From: Treponema sp.
GTDB lineage: Bacteria; Spirochaetota; Spirochaetia; Treponematales; Breznakiellaceae
Reading direction: 5' to 3'
NCBI GenBank assembly: GCA_031281925.1
Contig: JAITES010000241.1
Span: 1 to 23,668 of the forward strand
Length of the DNA: 23,668 bases
The notes under the pieces were generated by a model. It had not been told where the DNA came from and made no database searches. It saw only the letters and a list, made by a program, of their open reading frames with translations. Of this stretch, positions 1 through 6,711 are shown piece after piece. The position numbers and the translations under genes are program-made. Numbering within the stretch: position 1 is the first letter of the stretch; every line of letters starts with the position of its first letter.

Positions 1-1
1 G

Positions 2-181
2 TATGAATTCGGCACCCTGGATCGGAGCTGGAGGCCCAAGAATGAATATGACTATGCTTTATCGGATCGGATGATCGCTTATTGGACAAATTTCATGAAG
101 TCGGGGAATCCCAACGAAGCTGGCCTTCCGGACTGGAAACCCTGCCGGCAGGGGGATCCCTTTGTCATGGAATTGGCCTGA
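2..181 (+). CDS. Carboxylesterase type B, C-terminal fragment (partial)
   Basis: An open frame enters from the left edge and ends at TGA 179-181, giving about 59 residues. It contains the block YEFGTLDRSW, then ALSDRMIAYWTNFMKSGNPN, then LPDWKP, which is the standard C-terminus of type B carboxylesterases (alpha/beta hydrolases): the FG.L strand just after the catalytic histidine, and the W..FA..G.PN helix. The catalytic Ser, Glu and His lie upstream, outside the window. The family hydrolyses carboxylic esters; the substrate cannot be told from this fragment. It ends about 100 bp before the first ABC permease and points the same way, so it may belong to the same locus and remove acyl or aryl esters from an imported glycan, although a good promoter separates the two. 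Confidence 0.8.
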   Translation, partial: YEFGTLDRSWRPKNEYDYALSDRMIAYWTNFMKSGNPNEAGLPDWKPCRQGDPFVMELA

Positions 182-200
182 ACGTTTGTGTTTTTAAAAC

Positions 201-230
201 TTGACAGGATGGAATTTCCGGATTTAGAAT
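201..230 (+). promoter_or_regulatory. Sigma-70-type promoter of the LplB/LDI-like operon
   Basis: TTGACA at 201-206 (6/6 to consensus), an 18-bp spacer, and TAGAAT at 225-230 (5/6). Transcription would start near 237. The -10 box overlaps the upstream candidate ATG at 229, so that ATG would not be on the transcript. This decides the start of the following permease in favour of GTG 283. Confidence 0.7.
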
Positions 231-282
231 GAACAATCTTCAAACCTTGCCGGTGTTGCAATCTTTATATGGAAGTGATGCT

Positions 283-1203
283 GTGAAACAACAGAATAAA
301 AGCCTTCTGACCAGAATTATACAGAGCCGGGGAATATATGTGGTATTGTTGCCGGGCGTCATTTGGTACATCCTCTTTGCCTATTTCCCCCTGTTTGGTC
401 TTTCCCTGGCCTTCAAAACTTTTAAAGCCAATCTTGGGATCATCGGGAGTCCCTGGATCGGTCTGCAGAATTATGTTTATGTGTTTCGTGACCAGGCTTT
501 TATGGAAGCTGTCTTTCGCACCATAAAAATAAATATCCTCAGGCTGATCATTACATTCCCCGTGCCCATCATTCTGGCCCTGGCGATTAACGAGGTCAGG
601 GTGGGAAGGCTGAAAAAGATACTCCAGACCATTTATACGTTTCCGAATTTTCTTTCCTGGATTATTGTCTCCAGTATCCTGACCAACACCCTGGGTCAAA
701 ACGGTCTTTTCAACGGCCTTATGGTTCTGCTCGGCGGTAAATCGGTGAATATTCTCGGAACAGCAAAATATTTTCTGCCCCTGGCCTATCTTTCGGATAT
801 TTGGAAGACTGCCGGATGGGGAGCGATTATTTATCTGGCCGCCATTGCCGGTATAGATGTTGAACAGTACGAAGCCGCCGAGATTGACGGCGCCAGCAGA
901 TTCCAGCGTATTATTCATATCTCCCTGGCCGGTATCAAGGGTACGATTGTCGTCATGTTTGTCCTTGCCATGGGTTACCTCATGTCCGCCGGGTTTGATC
1001 AGCTTTTCAATATAAGCAATGCCGCAACCATGAAGGAAGCGGAAATCCTGGATATGTATATTTACCGGGTAACCTTCAAGGCTGCCTCGGATTTTTCGTT
1101 TTCTTCCGCGGTCAGTCTTTTGCGTTCGGTTATTAATTTTGTCCTTTTGATTTCGGCGGATCGAATCTCGAAGGCGATTAGCGGCCAGGGGCTCTTCGGC
1201 TGA
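283..1203 (+). CDS. ABC transporter permease, LplB type
   Basis: Inner-membrane permease of an oligosaccharide-type ABC importer (binding-protein-dependent transport family, LplB/YtcP subgroup). The frame is open from ATG 229, but GTG 283 is preferred. The GTG has GGAAG at 271-275 with a 7-nt spacer, the -10 promoter box overlaps the ATG, and the resulting N-terminus (MKQQNKSLLTRIIQSRG followed by a hydrophobic helix with LLPG) looks like family members. Six or so hydrophobic segments are visible. The EAA loop that contacts the ATPase is present as YEAAEIDGASRFQRIIHISL. It is followed by the second permease and a lipoprotein binding protein, the usual LplB-YtcP-LipO order. No ATPase gene is in the window; such importers often share an MsmX-like ATPase encoded elsewhere. 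Confidence 0.9.
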   Translation: MKQQNKSLLTRIIQSRGIYVVLLPGVIWYILFAYFPLFGLSLAFKTFKANLGIIGSPWIGLQNYVYVFRDQAFMEAVFRTIKINILRLIITFPVPIILALAINEVRVGRLKKILQTIYTFPNFLSWIIVSSILTNTLGQNGLFNGLMVLLGGKSVNILGTAKYFLPLAYLSDIWKTAGWGAIIYLAAIAGIDVEQYEAAEIDGASRFQRIIHISLAGIKGTIVVMFVLAMGYLMSAGFDQLFNISNAATMKEAEILDMYIYRVTFKAASDFSFSSAVSLLRSVINFVLLISADRISKAISGQGLFG

Positions 1204-1279
1204 CAGGGCGGATCATCGGCTTGCTTGAGAAAACCGAAGTTTCCGGGCAAGTCTGTTTTATAAGGAGGAAGGGATCGGT

Positions 1280-2158
1280 ATGTATCATAGTATAAAAAAT
1301 CGTTTTGAATTCATTGATTTTGTTCTCCTGGTGTTTCTTATTGCCTTCGGCCTTGTAATAGCCCTGCCCTTTATCAATGTTATTGCAATTAGCCTCTCAT
1401 CGCAGAAAGAATACCTGTCATCTGCTTTTCTTCTTTTCCCCAAAGCGCCCACTCTGGCAAACTACAGTGCCTTGTTCAGGGGCAGCCGGATCTGGATAGG
1501 CTACCGTACCACCCTGTTGATACTTTTACTCGGAGTACCGGTTAACATGTTTCTTACAACCAGTGTTGCCTATGGCTTAAGCAGGCCCGCCTTTCCGGGT
1601 AAAAAAATAATCTTCTATGCGGTTCTTTTTACCATGCTTTTTAACGGGGGCATTGTTCCCCTTTATCTTGTCATGCGTGAACTGCATTTGACCAACAGTA
1701 TCTGGTCTGTCGTACTGGCAAGCGGGATTAACGGCTTTTATATGATAATCATGCGCAGTTATTTCCTTACCCTGCCGGAAGCTCTTCTGGAATCGGCAAA
1801 GCTCGACGGCGCGGGAGAGTGGTACATTCTTTTCAGAATCATTCTCCCCCTTTCCATGCCGATTATCGCCACCGTAACGCTTTTTTACAGCGTAGACCGG
1901 TGGAACGAGTGGTATAACGCCATGATATTTATCAGAAAGAATACCATGATACCCCTTCAGCTCATACTGCGTACCATGGTTTCCGAATCCAGGACGGCGG
2001 AAACTATTGCTTCTACGGCGGCGGCAGTACGCGCCGATTTTTCCGATGGACTCAAGACTGCCTGTGTAATGGTAGTAATGCTGCCGGTCATGTGTATATT
2101 CCCCTTTTTGCAGCGTTATTTCGTAAAGGGAATACTTATTGGAGCAATCAAGTCTTAA
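1280..2158 (+). CDS. ABC transporter permease, YtcP/LplC type
   Basis: Second membrane subunit of the importer, 292 residues. A strong Shine-Dalgarno (AAGGAGG at 1262-1268) precedes ATG 1280. The N-terminal helix, the central helices and the EAA loop (LPEALLESAKLDGAGEWYIL, then FRIILPLSMP) are typical of the carbohydrate permease subfamily that pairs with LplB. The gene starts 76 bp after the first permease and runs in the same direction, so co-transcription is likely. The substrate class (oligosaccharide, glycoside or another large solute) follows from family knowledge, not from visible residues. Confidence 0.92.
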   Translation: MYHSIKNRFEFIDFVLLVFLIAFGLVIALPFINVIAISLSSQKEYLSSAFLLFPKAPTLANYSALFRGSRIWIGYRTTLLILLLGVPVNMFLTTSVAYGLSRPAFPGKKIIFYAVLFTMLFNGGIVPLYLVMRELHLTNSIWSVVLASGINGFYMIIMRSYFLTLPEALLESAKLDGAGEWYILFRIILPLSMPIIATVTLFYSVDRWNEWYNAMIFIRKNTMIPLQLILRTMVSESRTAETIASTAAAVRADFSDGLKTACVMVVMLPVMCIFPFLQRYFVKGILIGAIKS

Positions 2159-2251
2159 CGGGAATCCTGTTTTCGGGAAACCTTTAAGGCCCATATTAAT
2201 TTTTATGGCAATCGAATAACGGTTACCGTATTCACAATGGAGGTGAATATA

Positions 2252-3883
2252 ATGAAGCAATTCAAAAAAATCATGACAACGGCGGTTCTGGCGGCCCTAA
2301 TACTGGGCGCCGCAGGCTGCAAGGCAAAGGAGGCGTCTCAGGCTTCCCAGGCTCCGGTGATTGAATTCCCCGGCGGATGGAAACCGACAACGGATTACAG
2401 CAAACAGGTCACGATTTCTACGGCTGCCGTCCTTAGCATCGACGGCTACGATTACAGCAATGGCGATGATTTTGCCAAATGGTATTCGGATCATTTTAAT
2501 ACCCGGCTGGAAGTTACCGCCCTGGGCTTTGAAAACTGGGCGGAACGGCTTCGTATCTGGATCAGTTCCGGTGATATGCCCGATGTGGTAGTCTTTGACT
2601 ATGCGCATCCCGATGTGGCAAGCTGGGTGGAACAGGGGCTTTTGAAGAAACTGCCCGACAACTGGAAGCAGCGCTGGCCCAACGCCGCCAGGGTATTCGG
2701 CGTTACCGGTCTGGGCCCCCAGATGGACAAAGTCTTTGGAGGGACCTATTTCCTTCCCCGATCCCGCTTCGACAAAAACCTTCCCCATGATCCGGTGCCA
2801 AACCACAATTCATTTTATATGCGCAAGGACTGGGCGCAGGCGGTAGGCTTCCCCCTTAAAGATTCGCTCACCATACCGGAAATAATTGAGTACGGCAAAC
2901 TGATAAAGAAACATGATCCGGGAAATTTGGGCGCCAAGCTTATTCCCATCACCGGCAGTCCCGATAACATGGTAAGTCTTTTTATTGACAGAGTCAGTAC
3001 CCACGGCCGCAGTTTTTACAAGGACAAGGACGGCGTCTACAAATGGGGCGCCGAATCGCCTGATACACTGAAGGGCCTTAAATATTTTTACGAAGCCTAT
3101 GAAGCCGGTGTTGCGAATCCCGAATTCTATACCCTGACCTTTTTTGACGATTATCCGCAGGTGTTTATTGCAGGCATTGCCGGCGGTCTTCATACCTTTG
3201 CGCCCTCAGGCCAGCTTCAGCAGGCATGGAGCAGGTTCCAGGCCAACGTGGGACTCGATCCGGAAGAGAGCCTTGCCGTGGTGACACCCCTGGGCGATGA
3301 CGGCTATTATCACCAGGAAGACATAATCAACTTCTGGGGCTGCCTTGCGTTTAGTCCTCAAATAAAGGATGAAGTGTTTGAACGCTATATGGATATGGTC
3401 GATTTTGGTTGTACCGAAAGGGGTTACGCCATGCTGAACATGGGGCTTGAAGGCATTGACTGGAAACAGGAGGCCGACGGCAGTTATACTTCCCTGCTGC
3501 CCGAAGGGGTACAGCTGCAGAGCGAAGGCGGAAAATATCCCAGCGTCAGTGACGGTTATGTACTTGGACAGATAAAGCTGTATGACGACTTTAGTTTCGA
3601 GATTCCGACTACGCCAAAACTGTTTCGGGATATTTCCTGGCGGCTTTACAAGGATCGCTGCGATACTTCGACCGCCGATACTTTCTCTCCAACCGACTGG
3701 GATCTTTATTGTTTTGATTCTCCCAGCAGACGGAAGACCATGTTTGATTATGCAAGCGCCTACGCCAACATCATTACTTCTTCCAGGAGCGCCGCGGATG
3801 TGGAAGTCCAGTGGAAAAAATGGATCGATTCCAACCGCAGCCTTGTTGACCCGGTACTCAAAGAATTAAACAGTCTAAAGTAG
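2252..3883 (+). CDS. Extracellular solute-binding lipoprotein of the LplB/YtcP importer
   Basis: Substrate-capture subunit of about 543 residues, the large size seen in LipO/YtcQ-like binding proteins. An in-frame ATG at 2237 overlaps the ribosome binding site. ATG 2252 has GGAGGTG at 2239-2245 with a 6-nt spacer, so it is chosen. The start gives MKQFKK, a hydrophobic stretch and LGAAGC: a lipoprotein signal peptide with the lipidated Cys at residue 23. The mature protein has the two-lobed ligand-binding character of family 1 binding proteins (SSGDMPDVVVFD, later WSRFQANVGLDP). A hairpin element begins exactly at its stop codon, and the LDI-like gene follows 55 bp later. Confidence 0.9.
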   Translation: MKQFKKIMTTAVLAALILGAAGCKAKEASQASQAPVIEFPGGWKPTTDYSKQVTISTAAVLSIDGYDYSNGDDFAKWYSDHFNTRLEVTALGFENWAERLRIWISSGDMPDVVVFDYAHPDVASWVEQGLLKKLPDNWKQRWPNAARVFGVTGLGPQMDKVFGGTYFLPRSRFDKNLPHDPVPNHNSFYMRKDWAQAVGFPLKDSLTIPEIIEYGKLIKKHDPGNLGAKLIPITGSPDNMVSLFIDRVSTHGRSFYKDKDGVYKWGAESPDTLKGLKYFYEAYEAGVANPEFYTLTFFDDYPQVFIAGIAGGLHTFAPSGQLQQAWSRFQANVGLDPEESLAVVTPLGDDGYYHQEDIINFWGCLAFSPQIKDEVFERYMDMVDFGCTERGYAMLNMGLEGIDWKQEADGSYTSLLPEGVQLQSEGGKYPSVSDGYVLGQIKLYDDFSFEIPTTPKLFRDISWRLYKDRCDTSTADTFSPTDWDLYCFDSPSRRKTMFDYASAYANIITSSRSAADVEVQWKKWIDSNRSLVDPVLKELNSLK

Positions 3884-3930
3884 ATTGAGCGTGTTCCAAG
3901 AACCGATTTGGAACAGCCTTGATTTTTAAG
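3883..3930 (+). repeat. Short hairpin repeat element, copy A
   Basis: The block starts on the last base of the binding-protein stop codon with GATTGAGC, continues with the inverted repeat GTTCCAA (3893-3899) / TTGGAAC (3908-3914), then CAGCC and TTGATTTTTAA. A second, diverged copy with the same order of blocks lies at 6032-6084, again starting at a stop codon. Within the operon it may stabilise or process mRNA, or partly terminate transcription. Confidence 0.5.
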
Positions 3931-3938
3931 GAGCGCAC

Positions 3939-5900
3939 ATGCTTAGCGAATTGATTGCAAAATATAACCGGATACCGTCCCTGGACGAAACCAATACACA
4001 GCCATACGGCCCGGTAATGGGAAAACACAGGAGGCGCACCCTGTGCATCTACGGCCTGCTCTGCATCATTGGATTGCTGCCCGCGCTCCTGAGCTGGTTT
4101 ACGCCTCTGGAGATTCCTCCCAAACTTATCGCCTCCGGCGCCGGGCTGCTTGTGCCGGGCGGCGGTTTTTTGGCGCAGGGTACGTTCCACGGAATATTTC
4201 ACGGACTTCTGGTTCTGGGGATTTTTATGCTTGCGGGACTGGAAACCTACTTTCTGTTTGGAGATCTCGTTCTTCCCACCCTTATATGGCTCTTCGGCAT
4301 CTGGGGAGGGACACAGGTCTCCGGCAGCATTCCTGCGTGGGGCCCCCTCATCAGTGTTGCCGCAGCCGCAATACCGGTAGCTTACTGCAGGATAAAAATA
4401 CACGGGATGATCGTCCACTTTAAGACCGTCCGGGAACAGCGCCTGAAAACCATCGACGCTTCCATACAGCGGGTAGAGGCCCTGTGCAGTAAAGCCCCTG
4501 AGAGTGAAGAACGGGAGCTGACTCAGGAGGCGCTTCAGGCTTCCCGGTATTTGTACGATCTTTGTCTGAGCGGACAGGGGCTGCGATATTTCGACAACAT
4601 GCTGTTTCCGTCCCTTTCGGGTCTTTACTATCAGTTTTCCAATGTGGGGTATTCCCTGATGACCCTGCAATGCAAGTACCTTCCCAATTTTCACGGTTAC
4701 CTGGACGAGGCCCAGCGCTTTCTTATCGAAAGCTATACGCTGCCCAGAATATGCGCCTATTGGAAATGGGAAGCCCTGGCCGGATACGGCAGGTGGCAGC
4801 CTGATCCGGTGATCAGGGGGAACATCATGCTTGCCGGCTGGGCTTACGCATTGATAGCGGGCTATGAGGCAAATACCGGCGACATGCGCTATGACCGGCC
4901 GGAGGGACTTCGTTTTCGGCCTTTCAAGCATCTTAACAAAACCTACGGCCACAGTACCAGTGAAATTATAGAATCATTTGAGCGGCAACTGCTGACAGAA
5001 CCGGCAACCCTGATTCCCTGCGAGCCCCGTTTGCAGTTTCCTATCTGCAATTCCTATGCCATTGTCGCCATGATGTCCTATGACAGGATACATCACACGA
5101 ATCATACCGAACGGATCTACGAAAAGTTCATCAACGCGATAAGAGAGGAATTCTGCGAAATGAACGGAGACATGGCCATACAGCGATTTCAGCTAACCGG
5201 CCTCCGCGTAGCCCGCATGATGTCCGCCCGCGGCAGCAGCTTTGGCAATATGATAATCGCCCAGGCGTATAATCCCATCTACCCCGGACTGGCCCGGCGC
5301 TGTTACTCAATTGTCCGGGATGAACTGGTTACCATCGGCGAAGACGGCCTTGCGTATTTCAAGGGCGGCATCCCCTGGGATAAAATGCTGGACATGGGAA
5401 CCCAGACCTATTCTCCCGGTTCGGCCATAGGCGGCCTTGAGATAGCCGCCCAGGAATTCGGAGACTATGAACTGGTGGAGGCGCTCAGAAAAACCGAGGA
5501 AAAGTACCTTATCCCTTCCAGGCTGCGCTTCAAATTCAAGGGTGTTTCCGTATGCGGCATGACAGGTTTGGCTGCTTCACGGTGGAACCGGAAGAACGAC
5601 TGGCAGGACACCATCCTTAAGGGGCCGCCTGAAGCCGCCTATACCGGCCCTGCGCTTACCGGCTGCTCGTATCCTGAAGTGCTGGTAGCAAAGGCATTCA
5701 GCCACGGGGAGGATCTGGAATTGGTTCTATACAACGGCACGGAAAATAAAAACCAGACCATCGGTATCGAGAGGCTGCAGAAAGACAGAATCTATACCGT
5801 CAAGGAAACAGGTCTGAAGATACGCAGTGATACAGCTGGGAAGGCCAGTATTGATTGTAATCTGGACGGAAGAACCCAGCTGACCCTGATTCCAGCATAA
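3939..5900 (+). CDS. Membrane protein with C-terminal linalool dehydratase/isomerase-like domain
   Basis: A 653-residue protein in two parts. Residues about 35-150 hold roughly five hydrophobic segments (near 35-54, 62-79, 85-107, 109-128 and 134-150). Residues about 200-560 resemble the (alpha/alpha)6 barrel of linalool dehydratase/isomerase (LDI). The visible family signals are DP at 289-290, then NIMLAG at 295-300, Y309 and TGDMRY just after it, and above all CEPRLQFPICN at 361-371. The two cysteines, C361 and C370, are nine apart, as are the active-site pair of the Castellaniella enzyme (from memory). The residue aligned with that enzyme's catalytic His is W301 here, so linalool chemistry is unlikely to be conserved. 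RBS AAGGAG lies 8 nt before ATG 3939. As the fourth gene of an importer operon, it may process an imported or membrane-bound lipid-like or glycosidic substrate; that role is inference. Confidence 0.72.
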   Translation: MLSELIAKYNRIPSLDETNTQPYGPVMGKHRRRTLCIYGLLCIIGLLPALLSWFTPLEIPPKLIASGAGLLVPGGGFLAQGTFHGIFHGLLVLGIFMLAGLETYFLFGDLVLPTLIWLFGIWGGTQVSGSIPAWGPLISVAAAAIPVAYCRIKIHGMIVHFKTVREQRLKTIDASIQRVEALCSKAPESEERELTQEALQASRYLYDLCLSGQGLRYFDNMLFPSLSGLYYQFSNVGYSLMTLQCKYLPNFHGYLDEAQRFLIESYTLPRICAYWKWEALAGYGRWQPDPVIRGNIMLAGWAYALIAGYEANTGDMRYDRPEGLRFRPFKHLNKTYGHSTSEIIESFERQLLTEPATLIPCEPRLQFPICNSYAIVAMMSYDRIHHTNHTERIYEKFINAIREEFCEMNGDMAIQRFQLTGLRVARMMSARGSSFGNMIIAQAYNPIYPGLARRCYSIVRDELVTIGEDGLAYFKGGIPWDKMLDMGTQTYSPGSAIGGLEIAAQEFGDYELVEALRKTEEKYLIPSRLRFKFKGVSVCGMTGLAASRWNRKNDWQDTILKGPPEAAYTGPALTGCSYPEVLVAKAFSHGEDLELVLYNGTENKNQTIGIERLQKDRIYTVKETGLKIRSDTAGKASIDCNLDGRTQLTLIPA

Positions 5901-5923
5901 ATAAGGAACGGTAAGGAGACGAT

Positions 5924-6037
5924 ATGATTTGTTGTTTGGTAGGCTTGCTTTTTGTCGCCCATTTCATTGCAAATTGGCGAAAAATATTTGCCAAAATAGG
6001 CTGGAAGCATGAGGATATTGAAGGGGAATACGATTGA
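5924..6037 (+). CDS. Small membrane protein, 37 residues
   Basis: ATG 5924 has a strong Shine-Dalgarno, AAGGAG at 5913-5918 with a 5-nt spacer, and lies 23 bp after the LDI-like stop. The peptide starts MICCLVGLLFVAHFIA, one hydrophobic helix, followed by a basic stretch (NWRKIFAKIGWK) and an acidic tail (HEDIEGEYD). This layout fits a single-pass membrane microprotein with a cytoplasmic basic tail. I do not recognise a family. Its position suggests co-expression with, and perhaps association with, the membrane-bound LDI-like protein. The stop codon is the first part of hairpin repeat copy B. Confidence 0.55.
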   Translation: MICCLVGLLFVAHFIANWRKIFAKIGWKHEDIEGEYD

Positions 6038-6084
6038 GCCTGTTCCACAAGCCGCCCGGTTTCGGAACAGCCCGGTTGATTTTA
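6032..6084 (+). repeat. Short hairpin repeat element, copy B
   Basis: GATTGAGC at 6032-6039 (containing the TGA stop of the small ORF), the inverted repeat CTGTTCC (6040-6046) / GGAACAG (6064-6070), then CCCGG and TTGATTTTAA. The outer blocks match copy A at 3883-3930, while the loop differs in length and sequence. Conserved stem with a variable loop points to a structured RNA or a dispersed REP-like element. It probably also marks the end of the LDI-like operon. Confidence 0.5.
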
Positions 6085-6104
6085 ACCTAGCCTTAGGTTA
6101 TGCT
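6076..6104 (+). promoter_or_regulatory. Candidate promoter with inverted-repeat operator for the PNPOx-like gene
   Basis: TTGATT at 6076-6081, a 17-bp spacer, and TATGCT at 6099-6104. The spacer holds a perfect 7-bp inverted repeat, TAACCTA (6083-6089) / TAGGTTA (6094-6100) with a 4-bp loop, which reaches into the -10 box. A dimeric repressor binding there would block RNA polymerase. The repressor is not identifiable from this window. Confidence 0.4.
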
Positions 6105-6116
6105 GTGTTCCATAAT

Positions 6117-6248
6117 AGGAGTTATCATTAACACTTCGTGTTAATGTTCGATTAAAATAAGCGGCGATGCCGCCGCTTTTACAGGAGTTATCATTAACAC
6201 TTCGTGTTAATGTTCGATTAATATAAGCGGCGATGCCGCCGCTTTTAT
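6117..6248 (+). repeat. Two tandem copies of a 66-bp structured repeat
   Basis: The copies start at 6117 and 6183 (AGGAGTTATCATTAACAC) with an exact 66-bp period and a single clear difference (AAAATAAG versus AATATAAG). Each unit holds hairpin 1, ATTAACAC-TTC-GTGTTAAT, and hairpin 2, AAGCGGCG-ATGC-CGCCGCTT, followed by T4. The second unit runs straight into AGGAGG, the ribosome binding site of the next gene, in register with the repeat. A third, diverged copy is at 16389-16459. Hairpin 2 plus the T-run looks like an intrinsic terminator placed in the 5' leader. Confidence 0.8.
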
Positions 6249-6261
6249 AGGAGGTTAAACA

Positions 6262-6654
6262 ATGCAGGAAGTTTGTGATTTTCTTAAAAAGAGCGGGACT
6301 TACTATCTCGCAACGGTTGACGGGGATCAGCCCAGGGTTCGCCCTTTCGGTACGGCGAATATTTTCGAGAACAAGCTTTATTTCCAGACCGGTAAAGTAA
6401 AGAATGTTTCAAAGCAGATAAAGGCCAATCCCAGGATTGAGATCAGCGCAATGTTCGAAGACAGATGGATCCGTATCGAAGCCCAGGCCATTGAAGACGA
6501 CCGGATCGAAGCGCGGCAGAACATGCTGGACGCGTATCCCGATTTGAAGAAAATGTATGCAGCCGATGACGGTAATACCCAGGTATTTTACCTCAAAAAC
6601 GCCACGGCGAGTATCTTTTCTTTTGGGGGAGAACCAAAGGTGATCAAGTTCTGA
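6262..6654 (+). CDS. Pyridoxamine 5'-phosphate oxidase-like FMN-binding protein
   Basis: A 130-residue protein with the split-barrel flavin fold of PNPOx-like proteins. It has YYLATVDGDQPRVRPFGT near residues 14-31, then YFQTGKVKNVSKQIKANP and WIRIEAQA. These are hallmarks of the short family whose members bind FMN or F420-like cofactors and often reduce small molecules or haem-related compounds; the precise substrate is unknown. The ribosome binding site AGGAGG at 6249-6254 is followed 7 nt later by ATG. The gene is monocistronic, sits behind two structured repeats, and is closed by a strong terminator. Confidence 0.85.
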   Translation: MQEVCDFLKKSGTYYLATVDGDQPRVRPFGTANIFENKLYFQTGKVKNVSKQIKANPRIEISAMFEDRWIRIEAQAIEDDRIEARQNMLDAYPDLKKMYAADDGNTQVFYLKNATASIFSFGGEPKVIKF

Positions 6655-6658
6655 ATTC

Positions 6659-6711
6659 CGGGACGACTACCGGGAGACGGGTATCCTTCTCTCCCGGCGT
6701 CCCGCTTTTTT
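6659..6711 (+). terminator. Rho-independent terminator after the PNPOx-like gene
   Basis: A long two-part stem: CGGGACG (6659-6665) pairs with CGTCCCG (6698-6704), and CCGGGAGA (6670-6677) pairs with TCTCCCGG (6690-6697). It is followed by a run of T at 6706-6711. There is no T-run on the other strand, so it acts mainly on plus-strand transcription. Confidence 0.85.

Noticed and set aside
3858..4952. Long minus-strand open frame of 364 codons opposite the LDI-like gene
   Set aside because: It is antisense to a gene with clear family motifs, its translation is of low complexity and rich in Pro, Gly and Lys, and it has no ribosome binding site.
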